Part shown: positions 11,439-22,880 of the stretch, piece after piece
How the letters are laid out: each line of letters begins with the position of its first letter
How positions within the stretch are numbered: position 1 is the first letter of the stretch
Assembly: GCF_021730395.1 (NCBI RefSeq)
Contig: NC_069363.1
Coordinates: forward strand, 57,779,001-57,843,000
Source: Mercenaria mercenaria
Lineage: Eukaryota > Mollusca > Bivalvia > Venerida > Veneridae
DNA: 64,000 nucleotides
Reading direction: 5' to 3'
Notes under the pieces: model-generated
Seen by the model: only the letters and a program-made list of their open reading frames with translations
Told to the model about the DNA's origin: nothing
Database searches by the model: none
Made by a program: the position numbers and the translations under genes

Positions 11439-11849
11439 ATGGAGGTGAAAAATGACAAGTCTGCAATGCTGAGTAACTATGAAGTCCTGAACCTTCTCAG
11501 TGACATGCACAAAGGACAAAGTAAACAGAGCAAACTTCAAACTAACCTGGCCACAATATCGTACGAGATAACTCATTACCTCGAAAACTCAGCATGTTCG
11601 AAACAATCACCTGAACTTCTCGCAAATTTCATTAAAGCTTTAGATAGGTTTAAACTGACAAAAGCAGAAAAGATGCAGCTGTTGAACTTAAGGCCAAAGA
11701 CTGCTGTAGAAATTCAGTTGATAGTTGAAGAAAGCGAGGAACGACTGACGGAAGATCAGATTTATGAGTTGTTAGATCTAGTGAAGGAACATTTACCTGG
11801 TGGTGATGAGGAAGAGGAGATGGAAGAAGATGATCAGGGACAAGAATAA
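11439..11849 (+). CDS. CRCP: DNA-directed RNA polymerase III subunit RPC9 (CRCP)
   Basis: The 136-residue product begins MEVKNDKSAMLSNYEVLNLL and matches, from memory, the human RPC9/CRCP start MEVKDANSALLSNYEVFQLL and the KLTKAEKMQLLNLRP and VEESEERLTEDQI blocks. RPC9 pairs with RPC8 to form the stalk of RNA polymerase III in the nucleus, needed for initiation on tRNA and 5S genes. Vertebrate CRCP was also described as a component of the CGRP receptor. The whole coding region sits in one exon starting at 11430 (acceptor TTTTTACAG). The start at 11439 is chosen for conservation of MEVK and a strong context (AGAATGG). The C-terminus ends in an acidic tail (GDEEEEMEEDDQGQE). An upstream exon (10999-11102) carries the SMIM27-like stop, leaving an 11-nt gap in the predicted mRNA. 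Confidence 0.96.
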   Translation: MEVKNDKSAMLSNYEVLNLLSDMHKGQSKQSKLQTNLATISYEITHYLENSACSKQSPELLANFIKALDRFKLTKAEKMQLLNLRPKTAVEIQLIVEESEERLTEDQIYELLDLVKEHLPGGDEEEEMEEDDQGQE

Positions 11850-12366
11850 AATGTGTATAGGTTTATCCAGCTGACCTGTTCAAAATTTTGATATTTTAGG
11901 GGTGATTCTTGATGCAAAATATTTTTATGTACTTGATTGTGTTTTAGTTAATATGTTAAGCCTTAAGTGTTTTTTAATGGTTTTGATAAATATATTCAGT
12001 GTTTTGGGGTTTTTTTTTTTCTTAAGATTTTTTAAGTCTTAATATAAAAAGTACATAACATTGTATAATAAAATGAACCAATACGGAAATGAAGGAACAA
12101 AAAAGTGGTAAAGTTAAAGTGTTGAAGGAAAATTACTACACACCTGTTTAGTTGTTTTTTTTCTCTATTGTTTTCATAGAAGGTAGGAACTATAATAAAT
12201 ATTTTAAGGTTGCCATAAAAATGTAGGAAATCATTTTGAATTTCTATTTTTCCTCTGCTTGTAAGTTGTATATTTTATGTCAGACTGTCATTTTATGAGA
12301 CAGAACATACATCATTTTGAGCTGTGTAAGCAAATGAAATATTTGAAAGTTCATAAATAAACCATA
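11850..12366 (+). other. 3' UTR of the RPC9 transcript
   Basis: AT-rich sequence between the RPC9 stop and a poly(A) signal. No other gene. Confidence 0.55.
12356..12361 (+). terminator. Poly(A) signal AATAAA of the RPC9 transcript
   Basis: The hexamer lies about 510 nt after the RPC9 stop and just before a repeat begins near 12385. Other AATAAA-like sites lie nearer the stop, so cleavage may be alternative. Confidence 0.45.
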
Positions 12367-12384
12367 TTTAATTTACTCGAACAA

Positions 12385-13106
12385 GTCTGCTTGTAGATGA
12401 TCACCTTCTTTTTACAAAACAAGTCGGCGTCCAAAAGTCGAACAGTTTTCATCCGATCTTCACCAAACTTGCTGACAATGTTTGTGGGCATAATATCTCG
12501 GCCAAGTTCGATAACCACCCCAATCGCCCCATGCGCTCTTGGATTATGGCCCTTGAATTACTAAAAAAAAAACAGCAAATTTAGCCTTGTCTGGCCTCTA
12601 AGTCGAACAGTTCATCCGATCTTCATCAAACTTGGTGACAGTGCTTTTGGGCATAATATCTCGGCCAAGTTGGATAACCACCCAAATCGCCCCAGACACT
12701 CTTGGATTGTGGCCCTTGAAATCTTTGAAATTAGCCTTGTCCATTTTTTTTCCATACCTTATGTTTTCATTTCGATGTAAATGAGATGTGGAACCAAAAT
12801 TTGTAGTCCTGTTTGGCGCCATATAACCTATACTGTGTTGGTGCGCGTAAAACCTATACTGTGTTGGGGTGCCGTAAAACCCAAATAAATAAATAAATTG
12901 AAATAGTTTTGATCCGATTGTCAGTTTCACCCCACATGGAACCTCACAAATACCTCGATTCCTTCTTAATCTTTTTTTTTTTGAGGGGGTGTGGGGGGGG
13001 GGTTGGGGGAGTGTTAACAAGGCATACAACATCACCATTATTACCTTTGTGATATGTAGCTGAATATTTAGATGGGCGTATTTTGTGACTGTCTGGCACT
13101 CTTGTT
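12385..13106 (+). mobile_element. Hairpin-ended HINE-like element, ending CTCTTGTT
   Basis: The 3' end GATGGGCGTATTTTGTGACT..GGCACTCTTGTT matches the end of 8549-9483. Two tandem units of about 165 bp (12429-12735) contain AAGTCGAACAG, CATCCGATCTTCA and ATAATATCTCGGCCAAGTT. A SINE tail is inserted at 12817-12898. The left boundary is uncertain. Confidence 0.5.
12817..12898 (+). repeat. SINE tail with (AAAT)n end
   Basis: Contains GGCGCCATATAACC and CGTAAAACCCAAATAAATAA. The same tail appears reversed at 40254-40296. No tRNA head is attached. Confidence 0.55.
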
Positions 13107-13925
13107 AAACTTAAAATATTTGGTTAAAATTTTGTGTGCAACTAACTTTTAAGCTGTATTTCAAACCACTATTTGCATTTGACTGAATCTTCACACAATG
13201 CTTCCAGGACATCAGACCTATATAACCTTCAAATTATAGCCATTTTTCGACTAAGAACATTTGGATAAAGTTTTGTGTGCAACTATCAGCTATCACCTGG
13301 TGAAATAAAGTTAGATTACTTTCGGTTGAACTTTATTCACATTATGACCATTTTTTAACTTAGAAAATTTAGTTAAATTTTTGCATGGATGTTGTTATTA
13401 TTGCCATTGTAATATTTTAATTTGTTACAGACTGTAATAATACTAGAATGTGTCTGTAGGACACAGGATCATGTGCCCCACCTGGTACATTTGTCACAAA
13501 TAAGGGGCAATAATTCAAATGTTTGCAGTCTTAAGGGGGTATAGCCTCAACAAACGTTTTATATAAAGTATTCATTATTCAAGGCCATATACTTTTTGAG
13601 CTATGAGCATCACAAACAAAAAATCCACTATTTTGGCTATTTCAAGGGCGATCACTCTGTAATTAGTGCTAAAATCTCAAGAAGAATGCCAAGTGCACAA
13701 GGTCACATGATAAAGACTCGTGCAAGGTTTCATGAATTTATATGAATACGTTTTGAGCTAGGCGCGTCACAAGGTGAAAATGTGCATTTTTTACTTTGGC
13801 AGAGCCAGACAAAATATAGGAGGTGTGCAAGTTCATGTCAAGATAAAGACTAATTTAAGGTTTCATCAATTTATATCAAACACTTTTTGAGCTAGGCACA
13901 TCACAAGGTGAAAATGTGCATTTTT

Positions 13926-16900
13926 AGCTCACCTGTCACAAAGTGACAAGGTGAGCTTTTGTGATCGCGCGGTGTCCGTCGTCCGTCCGTCCGTGCGTGC
14001 GTCCGTAAACTTTTGCTTGTGACCACTCTAGAGGTCACATTTTTCATGGGATCTTTATGAAAGTTGGTCAGAATGTTCATCTTGATGATATCTAGGTCAA
14101 GTTCGAAACTGGGTCACGTGCCTTCAAAAACTAGGTCAGTAGGTCTAAAAATAGAAAAACCTTGTGACCTCTCTAGAGGCCATATATTTCACAAGATCTT
14201 CATGAAAATTGGTCAGAATGTTCACCTTGATGATATCTAGGTCAAGTTCGAAACTGGGTCACGTGCCTTCAAAAACTAGGTCAGTAGGTCTAAAAATAGA
14301 AAAACCTTGTGACCTCTCTAGAGGCCATATATTTCACAAGATCTTCATGAAAATTGGTCAGAACGTTCATCTTGATGATATCTAGGTCAAGTTTGAAACT
14401 GGGTCATGTGCCGTCAAAAACTAGGTCAGTAGGTCAAATAATAGAAAAACCTTGTGACCTCCCTAAAGGCCACATTTTTCATGGGATCTGTATGAAAGTT
14501 GGTCAGAATGTTCATCTTGATGATACCTAGGTCTAGTTCGAAACTGGGTCACGTGCAGTCAAAAACTAGGTCAGTAGGTCTAAAAATAGAAAAACCTTGT
14601 GACCTCTCTAGAGGCCATATATTTCGTGAGATCTTCATGAAAATTGGTCAGAATGGTCACCTTGATGATATCTAGGTCAAGTTCGAAAGTGGGTCACGTG
14701 CCATCAAAAACTAGGTCAGTAGGTCAAATAATAGAAAAACCTTGTGACCTCTCTAGAGGCCATATTTTTCATGGGATCTGTATGAAAGTTGGTCTGAATG
14801 TTCATCTTGATGATATCTAGGTCAATTTTGAAAGTGGGTCACGTGCCATCAAAAACTAGGTCAGTAGGTCAAATAATAGAAAAACCTTGTGACCTCTCTA
14901 AAGGCCATATTTTTCATGGGATCTGTATGAAAGTTGGTCTGAGTGTTCATCTTGATGATATCTAGATCAAGTTCGAAACAGGATCATGTGCGGTCAAAAA
15001 CTAGGTCAGTAGGTCTAAAAATAGAAAAACCTTGTGACCTCTCTAGAGGCCATACTTATGAATGGATCTCCATAAAAATTGGTCAGAATGTTCACCTTGA
15101 TGATATCTAGGTCAAATTTGAAACTGGGTCATGTGCCTTAAAAAACTAGGTCAGTAGGTCAAATAATAAAAAAACCTTGTCTCTAGAGGCCATATATTTC
15201 ATAAGATCTTCATGAAAATTTGTCAGAATGTTCACCTTGATGATATCTAGGTCAAGTTCAAAACTGGGTCACGTGCCTTCAAAAACTAGGTCAGTAGGTC
15301 TAAAAATAGAAAAACCTTGTGACCTCTCTAGAGGCCATATATTTCAAAGATCTTCATGAAAATTGGTCAGAACGTTCATGTTGATGATATCTAGGTCAAG
15401 TTCGAAACTGGGTCACGTGCCCTCAAAAACTAGGTCAGTAGGTCTAAAAATAGAAAAACCTTGTGACCTCTCTAAAGGCCATATTTTTCATGGGATCTGT
15501 ATGAAAATTGGTCTGAATGTTCATCTTGATGATATCTAGGTCAAGTTCGAAACTGGGTCACGTGCGGTCGAAAACTAGGTCAGTAGGTCTAAAAATAGAA
15601 AAACCTTGTGACCTCTCTAGAGGCCATATATTTCACAAGATCTTCATGAAAATTGGTCAGAACGTTCATGTTGATGATATCTAGGTCAAGTTCGAAACTG
15701 GGTCACGTGCCCTCAAAAACTAGGTCAGTAGGTCTAAAAATAGAAAAACCTTGTGACCTCTCTAAAGGCCATATTTTTCATGGGATCTGTATGAAAGTTG
15801 GTCTGAATGTTCATCTTGATGATATCTAGGTCAAGTTTGAAACTGGGTCACGTGCCATCAAAAACTAGGTCAGTAGGTGTAAAAATAGAAAAACCTTGTG
15901 ACCTCTCTAGAGGCCATATATTTCATGAGATCTTCATGAAAATTGGTCAGAACGTTCATGTTGATGATATCTAGGTCAAGTTCGAAAGTGGGTCACGTGC
16001 CATCAAAAACTAGGTCAGTAGGTCAAATAATAGAAAAACCTTGTGACTTCTCAAGAGGCCATATTTTTCATGGGATCTGTATGAAAGTTGGTCTATATGT
16101 TCATCTTGATGATATCTAGGTGAAGTTCGAAAGTGGGTCACGTGCCTTCAAAAACTAGGTCAGTAGGTCAAATAATAGAAAAACCTTGTGACCTCTCTAA
16201 AGGCCATATTTTTCATGGGATCTGTATGAAAGTTAGTCTGAATGTTCATCTTGATGGTATCTAGATCAAGTTCGAAACTGGGTCACGTGCCATCAAAAAG
16301 TAGGTCAGTAGGTCAAATAATAAAAAAACGTTGTGACCTCTCTAGAGGCCATATTTTTCTTGGGATCTGTATGAAAGTTGGTCTGAATGTTTATCTTGAT
16401 GATATATAGGTCAAATTTGAAACTGGGTCAACTGCGATCAAAAACTAGGTCAGTAGGTCTTGAAATAGAAAAACCTTGTGACCTCTTTAGAGGCCATACC
16501 CTTGAATGGATCTTCATGAAAATTTGTCAGAATGTTTACCTTGATGATATCTAGGTCAAATTTGAAACTGGGTCAAGTGCCATAAAAAACTAGGTCAGTA
16601 GGTCATATAATAAAAAAACCTTGTGACCTCTCTAGAGGCCATACTTTTAATGGGATCTGTATGAAAGTTGGTCTGAATGTTCATCTTGCTGATATCTAGG
16701 TCAAGTTTGAAACTGGGTCAACTGCGGTCAAAAACTAGGTCAGTAGGTCTAAAATTAGAAAAATCTTTTGACCTCTCTAGAGGCCATATTTTTCAATGGA
16801 TCTTCATGAAAATTGATCTGAATGTTCACCTTGATGATATCTAGGTCAGTTTTGAAACTGGGTGACGTGCGATCAAAAACTAGGCCAGTAGGTATAAAAA

Positions 16901-17247
16901 TAGAAAAACCTTGTGACCTCTCTAGAGGCCATATTTTTCATGAGATCTTCATGAAAATTAGTGAGAATGTTCACCTTGATGATATCTAGGTAAAGTTCAA
17001 AACAGGGCCACGTACCTTCGAAAACTAGGTCAATAGGTCAAATAATAGAAAAACCTTGTGACCTCTCTAGAGACCATATTTTTCAATGGATCTTCATGAA
17101 AATTGGTCAGAATTTTTATCTTGATAATATCTAAGTCAGGTTCAAAACTAGGTCAGTAGGTCAAATAATAGAAAAAACGACGTCATACTCAAAACTGGGT
17201 CATGTGGGAAGAGGTGAGCGATTCAGGACCATCATGGTCCTCTTGTT
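13926..17247 (+). mobile_element. Large HINE-like element (AGCTCACC family)
   Basis: The 5' end is the hairpin AGCTCACC TGTCAC..GTGACA AGGTGAGCT, followed by a CCGTCCGTCCGT run. The body is a 145-bp tandem array. The 3' part repeats the hairpin arm (AGAGGTGAGCGA), then the hairpin GGACCATCATGGTCC and TCTTGTT. No protein frame. It sits inside another repeat (13440-17484). Confidence 0.75.
14015..17180 (+). repeat. 145-bp tandem array, about 21-22 units
   Basis: The unit contains CTTGTGACCTCTCTAGAGGC, TGAAAATTGGTCAGAATGTT, TTGATGATATCTAGGTCAAG and CTAGGTCAGTAGGTC. Spacing measured between CTTGTGACC at 14161 and 14306 is 145 bp. Units are similar along most of the array and diverge towards the 3' end. 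Confidence 0.85.
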
Positions 17248-18988
17248 GATTATTTCAGGGGCTATAACTCTGGAAGTAGAGGGCAGAGCCAGACGAAAAA
17301 TAGGAGATGCGCAAGTTCATATCACGATACTCATGCAAGGTTTCATCAGTTTATATGAAATACTTTTTGAGCTAGGTGCATCACAAATTTTGTTCGGATA
17401 GATGCACACACGAACAGACGCAAGGACAAGACCAAATCTATATGCCCCCTCCACTGAGTGTTGGGGGCACAGTAACTTGGTTGCATAAGTCTTGCCCATG
17501 TTCGACTTGGAGGCTGTTGAATAGGCAAACCTAATGTCTTGTGGACAGTTCTTGTTAATGCAATATAATTGAACTTCACCCAACAAATAATTATTTTGCA
17601 AAGCAGCATGTGCCTGGTGTCCATTAAATTTGGTCAAAATGTTTGTCTCAATAAAATCTAGGTAGAATTTGTTACTGGATCATTAAATGATGTTAACTCT
17701 CCAGAGGCTACATAATGTCCATTTGATCTTCACGAAACTTGGTTAGGTCAAATTTGAAACTGACATTAAGGGTAAAAGAAGGTTTCTAGGAAATAATCAA
17801 AGGCAAACCGTGTTTACACTCTACAGACCAAAATTTTCTACATGAACTTCCTGTGACTGTGTGAATGTTTGATATACACTTCAAAATTTGGGGTCAAACG
17901 TAGGTCAGTTGAGCAATACCCTCTTGTTTTGTACTAGATGTATTTTATGATAGCCTAATATGGTATCATCCCAACCTTGTCTTCATTAATTTTACGTGTT
18001 GGAATATGGATGGACAAATTTAAGTGTGCCAGTCAGCATATGCTTTGGCTTCGCCCACACAGCCTTTAGGCCCCACAAAGAAAGAATAAAGGGAAAAAAG
18101 CTTTTTTATGCCCCCAAAGTTGGGCATATTAAAATCGCACTGTTCGTCTGTGCATGCGTACGTCAGGTGAATTCTTGTCCGGGCTGTAACTCTTCCATCC
18201 GTAGAGATTTTGAAATAACTTGGCATAAGTGTTCACCATAATGAGACGACGTGTCTTGTGGAAGATGTAGACCCCTAGCGTCAAGGTCACACTTAGAAGT
18301 CAAAGGTTAACGGGGTCTGTTTCGTATCCGGTCCATAACTCTGCCATTCATGAAGGGATTTTGAAATAACTTGGCATAAATGTTTACAATAATGAGACGA
18401 AGTATCATGCACAAGACCCAGACCCCTAGCTCCAAGGTCAAGGTCACAGAAGTCAAAGGTTAACAGGGTCCGTTTTGTGTCCGGTCCATAACTGTCATCA
18501 AGGGATTTTGAAATTACTTGGCATAAATGTTCCTCATAATGAGACGATGTGTCATGTGCAAGATCCAGACCCCTAGCTCTAAGGTCAAGGTCACACTTGG
18601 AGGTTAAAGGTTAACATGGTCTGTTTCTTGTCCGGTCCATAACTCTGCCATTGATGGGATTTTGAAATTACTTGGCATAAATGTTCCCTATACTGTAAGT
18701 GTACTTATATTAGCGCGGTTAAATTTTAGCGCAAACGCCTTAAATTGAATAATTTTGACTTACTAGCGCGTACTTGTATTAGCGCAATATCAGCCGCGCT
18801 AAAATAGCCAATTGGCGGTATCTGAAACACCAATTTCTGATGGAATACGGAATGGCCCGAATATGACCGTTGTATCAAGCAGTTCTGCTCGGGTCTATAT
18901 ATACACGTTTCGTCTTTAAAAATATATTACTTAATAACGTTTGCATATGCATTAAGTTATTTTTTAATAAAATGCAATATAAAAATAA

Positions 18989-19249
18989 CCACTAGATGTT
19001 GCGGGTAACGACGAATTCAAACGGTCTGTCAAAAAAAGTTTTCTGTGCTGGTATGAAAATAAAGTTGAGGGACAAATTCAAAACGGGATTGATGTGAAAG
19101 ACGTCGCAGTTGACTTAAAACTTTCAAGAATGAAACCTATTCACGCAAACTGGCTTATTACTGCCCATCAGAGTGTGAAAAGCTCTACCATATTAAATGG
19201 CTGGCGGGTGACTGGTATTTGTAATGAAATCGACCAGGCACACAAATAA
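18989..19249 (+). pseudogene. C-terminal remnant of a pogo/Tigger-type DDE transposase
   Basis: An open stretch of 86 residues beginning PLDVAGNDEFKRSVK and ending STILNGWRVTGICNEI before a TAA. The PLDV..N..FK motif with a later helix and a [ST]xxxxW/FxxxGI ending is characteristic of the end of the DDE domain in pogo/Tigger/CENP-B-like transposases. The DNA-binding domain and the first catalytic Asp residues are absent, and a TAA immediately precedes the P. It is a dead internal-deletion derivative of a plain DNA transposon. Confidence 0.75.
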
Positions 19250-19680
19250 ACATGACATAAAATCTACATTCGTTTAAATCAGTGTTAAACTATATACTGT
19301 AAATTTGTACATATATAAGTGCAGAATGGTGATAATTGTTTGTTTTCAAATTCAAATTCATCCTTGGTTTTCAAAGCAGTAAAATGTTATGGTGACACTC
19401 GAAATTGGCGCGACCAGACAAACTGGCGATCTACTCCGAAGGTGTTACATACGATGTTTACGGACAATGGCAAAGATACAAAAATGCAACGTAATTTAAA
19501 AAAAATATATGACATTTGCACTAATGTTCAAACAGGTTTAATTATTCTATTAAAACTTTTCTGCAGAATATTAGTTAGGAATGCAGTTATTGTCATATTT
19601 ACACAATAAATATGTTTTTCTCTTTGTTCTGTTGCATTGTGATGACGGTACTTTCGATGCTATAAATGTTACTTTTTTAT

Positions 19681-21706
19681 TAGCCCACCATCATCAGATG
19701 GTGGGCTATTAAAATCACTCTGCGTCCGTGGTCCGTCCGTCCGTCATTCCGTCCGTCCGTCCGTCCGTTAACAATTTCTCGTTATCGCATCTCCTCAGAA
19801 ACTACTGGGGGGATTTTGACCAAACTTTGTCAGAATGATGTATTGGTACCCTAGCTGTGTCCCCCAGAAAATCAGACTAGTTCAACAATTTATGAGTGAG
19901 TTATGGCCCTTTGTTTATTTCTATAATTTATATAGATTTATATAGGGAAAAACTTTGAAAACCTTCTTGTCCAAAACCACAGAGCCTAGGGCTTTGATAT
20001 TTGGTATGAAGCATCATCTAGTGGTCCTCTACCAAGATGATTCAAATTATTTCTCTGGGGTCAAATATGGCCCCGCCCTGGGGGTCACATGGTTTATATA
20101 GACTTATATAGGGAAAAACTTTGAATAACCTCTTGTCCAAAACCGGCCTAGGGCTTTGATATTTTGTATGTGACATCATCTAGTGGTCTTCAACTAAGAT
20201 TGTTCAAATTATACCCCTAGGGTCAAATATGGACCCGCCCAGGGGGTCATATGGTTTACATAGACTTATATAGGGAAAAACTTTGAAAATCTTCTTGTCC
20301 AAACCACAAAGCCTAGGGCTTTGATACTTGTAATGTAGCATCATCTAGTGGTTCTCTACCAAGTTTGTTCAAATTATCCTCCTAGGGTTAAATATGGCCC
20401 CGCTCCGGGGGTCACATGGTTCATATAGACTTATATAGGGAAAAACTTTTAAAATGTTCTTGTCAGTAACTACAACATTCAAACTTGGACCACATGCATA
20501 TTTTTGAGTGGCAAGATGAACCTTGACATGAGTTGACCTTGATTTTGACCTAGTGACCTACTTTCACATTTCTGTAGCTACAGCCTTCAAATTTGGACCA
20601 CATGCATAATTTTGTGCACTGGAAAAAACTTTGACCTTTATTTTGACCTAGTGACCTACTTTCACATTTTTGAAGGTACAGGCATCAAATTTGGACCATA
20701 TGCATAATTTTGTGTTTCAAAATGAAATTTGCATTTGATTTTGACCTAGTGACCTACTTTCACATTTCTCAAGCTACAGCCTTCAAATTTGGACTACATG
20801 CATAGTTTTGTGTACCGAAAAAAACTTTGACCTTGACATTGACCTAGTAACCTACTTTCACATTTTTGAAGGTACAGGCTTCAAATTTGGACCACATGCA
20901 TAGTTTTGTATTCTGAAATAAAATTTGACCTTGATTTTGACCTTGTGACCTACTGTTACATTTCTCAAGCTACAGCCTTCAAATTTGGACCACTTGCATA
21001 GTTTTGTGTACTGAAATGACCTTTGACCTTTACATTGACCTAGTGACCTACTTTCACATTTTTAAGGTACAGGCTTCATATTTGGACCACATGCATAGTT
21101 TTGTATTCCGAAATAAAATATGACCTGGATTTTGACCTAGTGGCCTACTTTTACATTTCTCAAGCTACAGCCTTCAAATTTGGACCGCATGCATAGTTTT
21201 GTGTACCGAAACAAACTTTGACCTTTACATTGACCTAGTGACCTACTTTCACATTTTTGAAGGTACAGGCTTCAGATTTAGACCACATGCATAGTTTTGT
21301 ATTCCGAAGTAAAATTTGACCTGGATTTTGACCTAGTGACCTACTTTTACATTTCTCAAGCTACAGCCTTCAAATTTGGACCACTTGCATAGTTTTGTGT
21401 ACCGAAATGAAGTTTAACCTTAAGATTGACCTAGTGACCTACTTTCACATTTCTGTAGCTACAGGCTTCAAATTTAGGACCACATGCATAGTTTGGTGTA
21501 CCGAAACAAACTTTGACCTTGACATTGACCTAGTGACCTACTTTCACATTTTTGAAGGTACAGGCTTCAAATTTGGACCACATGCATAGATTTGTGTTGT
21601 GTACAGAAATGAAATTTGACCTTGAGCTTGTCAATAAGTCTTGAAATTTGGAACACTCAAAAATGGCACATTGGTGGGCGCCAAGATCACTCTGTGATCT
21701 CTTGTT
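19681..21706 (+). mobile_element. Inner HINE-like element (AGCCCACC family), full length
   Basis: The 5' hairpin is AGCCCACCATC ATCA GATGGTGGGCT, followed by AATCACTCTGCGTCC and a (CCGT)n run. Four or so units of about 155-165 bp contain CTTATATAGGGAAAAACTTT. These are followed by about eleven units of about 95-100 bp carrying TGACCTAGTGACCTACTTTC. The 3' part is TTGGTGGGCG, the hairpin GATCACTCTGTGATC and TCTTGTT. It lies inside the pogo-like element. Confidence 0.8.
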
Positions 21707-22105
21707 AGGAAAGCCCTTCATTTCAGTCAAATATTAGCGCTAGACATGAATTAGCGCATGTCCGATCCAGCTAATAGCGCGGAAATTAGTACTCTGCTAA
21801 TATTAATACACTTACAGTAATGAGATGAGGTGTCATGCCCAAGACCCAGGCCACTAGCTCAAAGGTCAGGGTCACACTTAGAAGTCAAAGGTGTTTCTTG
21901 TCTGGGCCGTAACTCTGCCCTTTATCAAGGGATTTGAATGTAATTTGACACAAATGTTAATCGTATTGAGAAGGTTTGTCATGCTTATGACCCGGGTCTC
22001 TTAGTTCAAGGTCACGAAATGATGTGTGATTTTTTTGCGCGTATAACTGTAGCATTCTTGGGCACGCTTTGGGGGCATTTGTCACCAATAGTGACAGCTC
22101 TTGTT

Positions 22106-22670
22106 TAAGTGGAAATTAATAGCTAACTTTAACTTGTTGCAATGCAGAAAAGAAAGCTGTTTTAGTCAACCAAACTTTTTGTTTTGGGCAAATACATGAT
22201 AAGTTGTCCCTTAACTTCCCACTGAAAAATAACATTCCAATGGTAACACATGAACTTTTGAAACTCACTTTGTCAATGAGTCAAATCTGGCTTGATAAAA
22301 GACAACAAAACATATATACAATCATATTTTATGTACAAAATATAACAAAACAACACTATGAGTAATTGGATCAGTCAGGACTATCTAAATAAATATAACA
22401 TTTAATCTCTGTGTAAGGCAATAACATAACCAATCAAGCTGCATTCTGCAAAGCTGTGCTACAGAAAAATTATGCAGAAAATATAAAAAGGCACTAAATT
22501 AGATGATAAGGCAAAGATAAAGGTCTGCAATCAGACTGAAATGTACGAAATCTGAAAACTGTTCAACATATTCTGGATTACGATGATTTTACATGCAACT
22601 GTCAATGTTAAAATTTCTGAACTTTTCTAACAAGTAAACAAAATTCAGCATACCTTATATTTATAGCTAA
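22106..22670. other. AT-rich DNA, nothing recognised
   Basis: No exon, repeat end or RNA gene seen. Confidence 0.4.
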
Positions 22671-22672
22671 TA

Positions 22673-22878
22673 CTGTAAAATCATTTAATTTCGTGGGCAT
22701 GAAATTTCGTGGTTTTGGTCAAAACGGCAATTTCGTGTGGATATGAATTCGTGGATTTCAACTTTTGAACATAAAATAAATGGGAATTTTATTTGTTCGT
22801 TGGGATTAAATTTCGTGGATTGACTCTACAACGAAATCCACGAAAATTAGTCCCCCACGAAAATTAATGATTTCACAG
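22673..22878. mobile_element. Tc1/mariner-type MITE, TTTCGTGG family, copy 1
   Basis: A 206-bp element flanked by TA (22671-22672 and 22879-22880). The ends are CTGTAAAATCATTTAATTTC and, reading inward, CTGTGAAATCATTAATTTTC. The phrase TTTCGTGG or its complement recurs internally. Copy 2 is at 38453-38646. Confidence 0.8.
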
Positions 22879-22880
22879 TA

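Larger units (their letters stand above)
13440..17484 (+). mobile_element. Repeat interrupted by a larger HINE-like element
   Basis: Units containing AGGTTTCATCAATTTATATCA, TTTTTGAGCTAGGC and ATCACAAGGTGAAAATGTGC occur at 13540-13925 and resume at 17248-17480. The element at 13926-17247 therefore split one array. A TGCCCCC/GGGGGCA inverted pair near 17442-17470 may be its right-end hairpin. Boundaries are approximate. Confidence 0.45.
18693..21817 (+). mobile_element. Pogo-like DNA transposon with TA target duplication
   Basis: The left end is CTGTAAGTGTACTTATATTA and the right end reads inward CTGTAAGTGTATTAATATTA. TA lies on both sides (18691-18692 and 21818-21819). Removing the element restores an unbroken unit of the outer repeat. 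TAGCGC recurs at least five times inside each end, a likely transposase binding array. Inside is a transposase C-terminal remnant (18989-19249) and a later insertion (19681-21706). Without the insertion the element is about 1.1 kb, so most of the transposase gene is missing. Confidence 0.85.
18108..22105 (+). mobile_element. Outer HINE-like element (ATGCCCCC family), split by a transposon
   Basis: The 5' hairpin is ATGCCCCCAAAGTTGGGCAT (18108-18127). The body has units of about 150-170 bp containing CCGGTCCATAACTCTGCCAT, CTTGGCATAAATGTT and ATGAGACGA. The 3' part carries TTTGGGGGCAT, the hairpin GTCACCAATAGTGAC and AGCTCTTGTT. Between 18693 and 21817 a pogo-like transposon interrupts one unit. 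Confidence 0.7.

Noticed and set aside
12598-13038. 146-codon minus-strand frame
   Set aside because: Crosses tandem repeat units and a SINE tail; no protein similarity recognised.
13926-17247. LTR-type element
   Set aside because: No direct terminal repeats, primer-binding site or coding remnants; the ends fit a hairpin-ended non-autonomous element instead.
19319-19609. 96-codon frame downstream of the transposase remnant
   Set aside because: It does not continue the transposase and shows no known motif.
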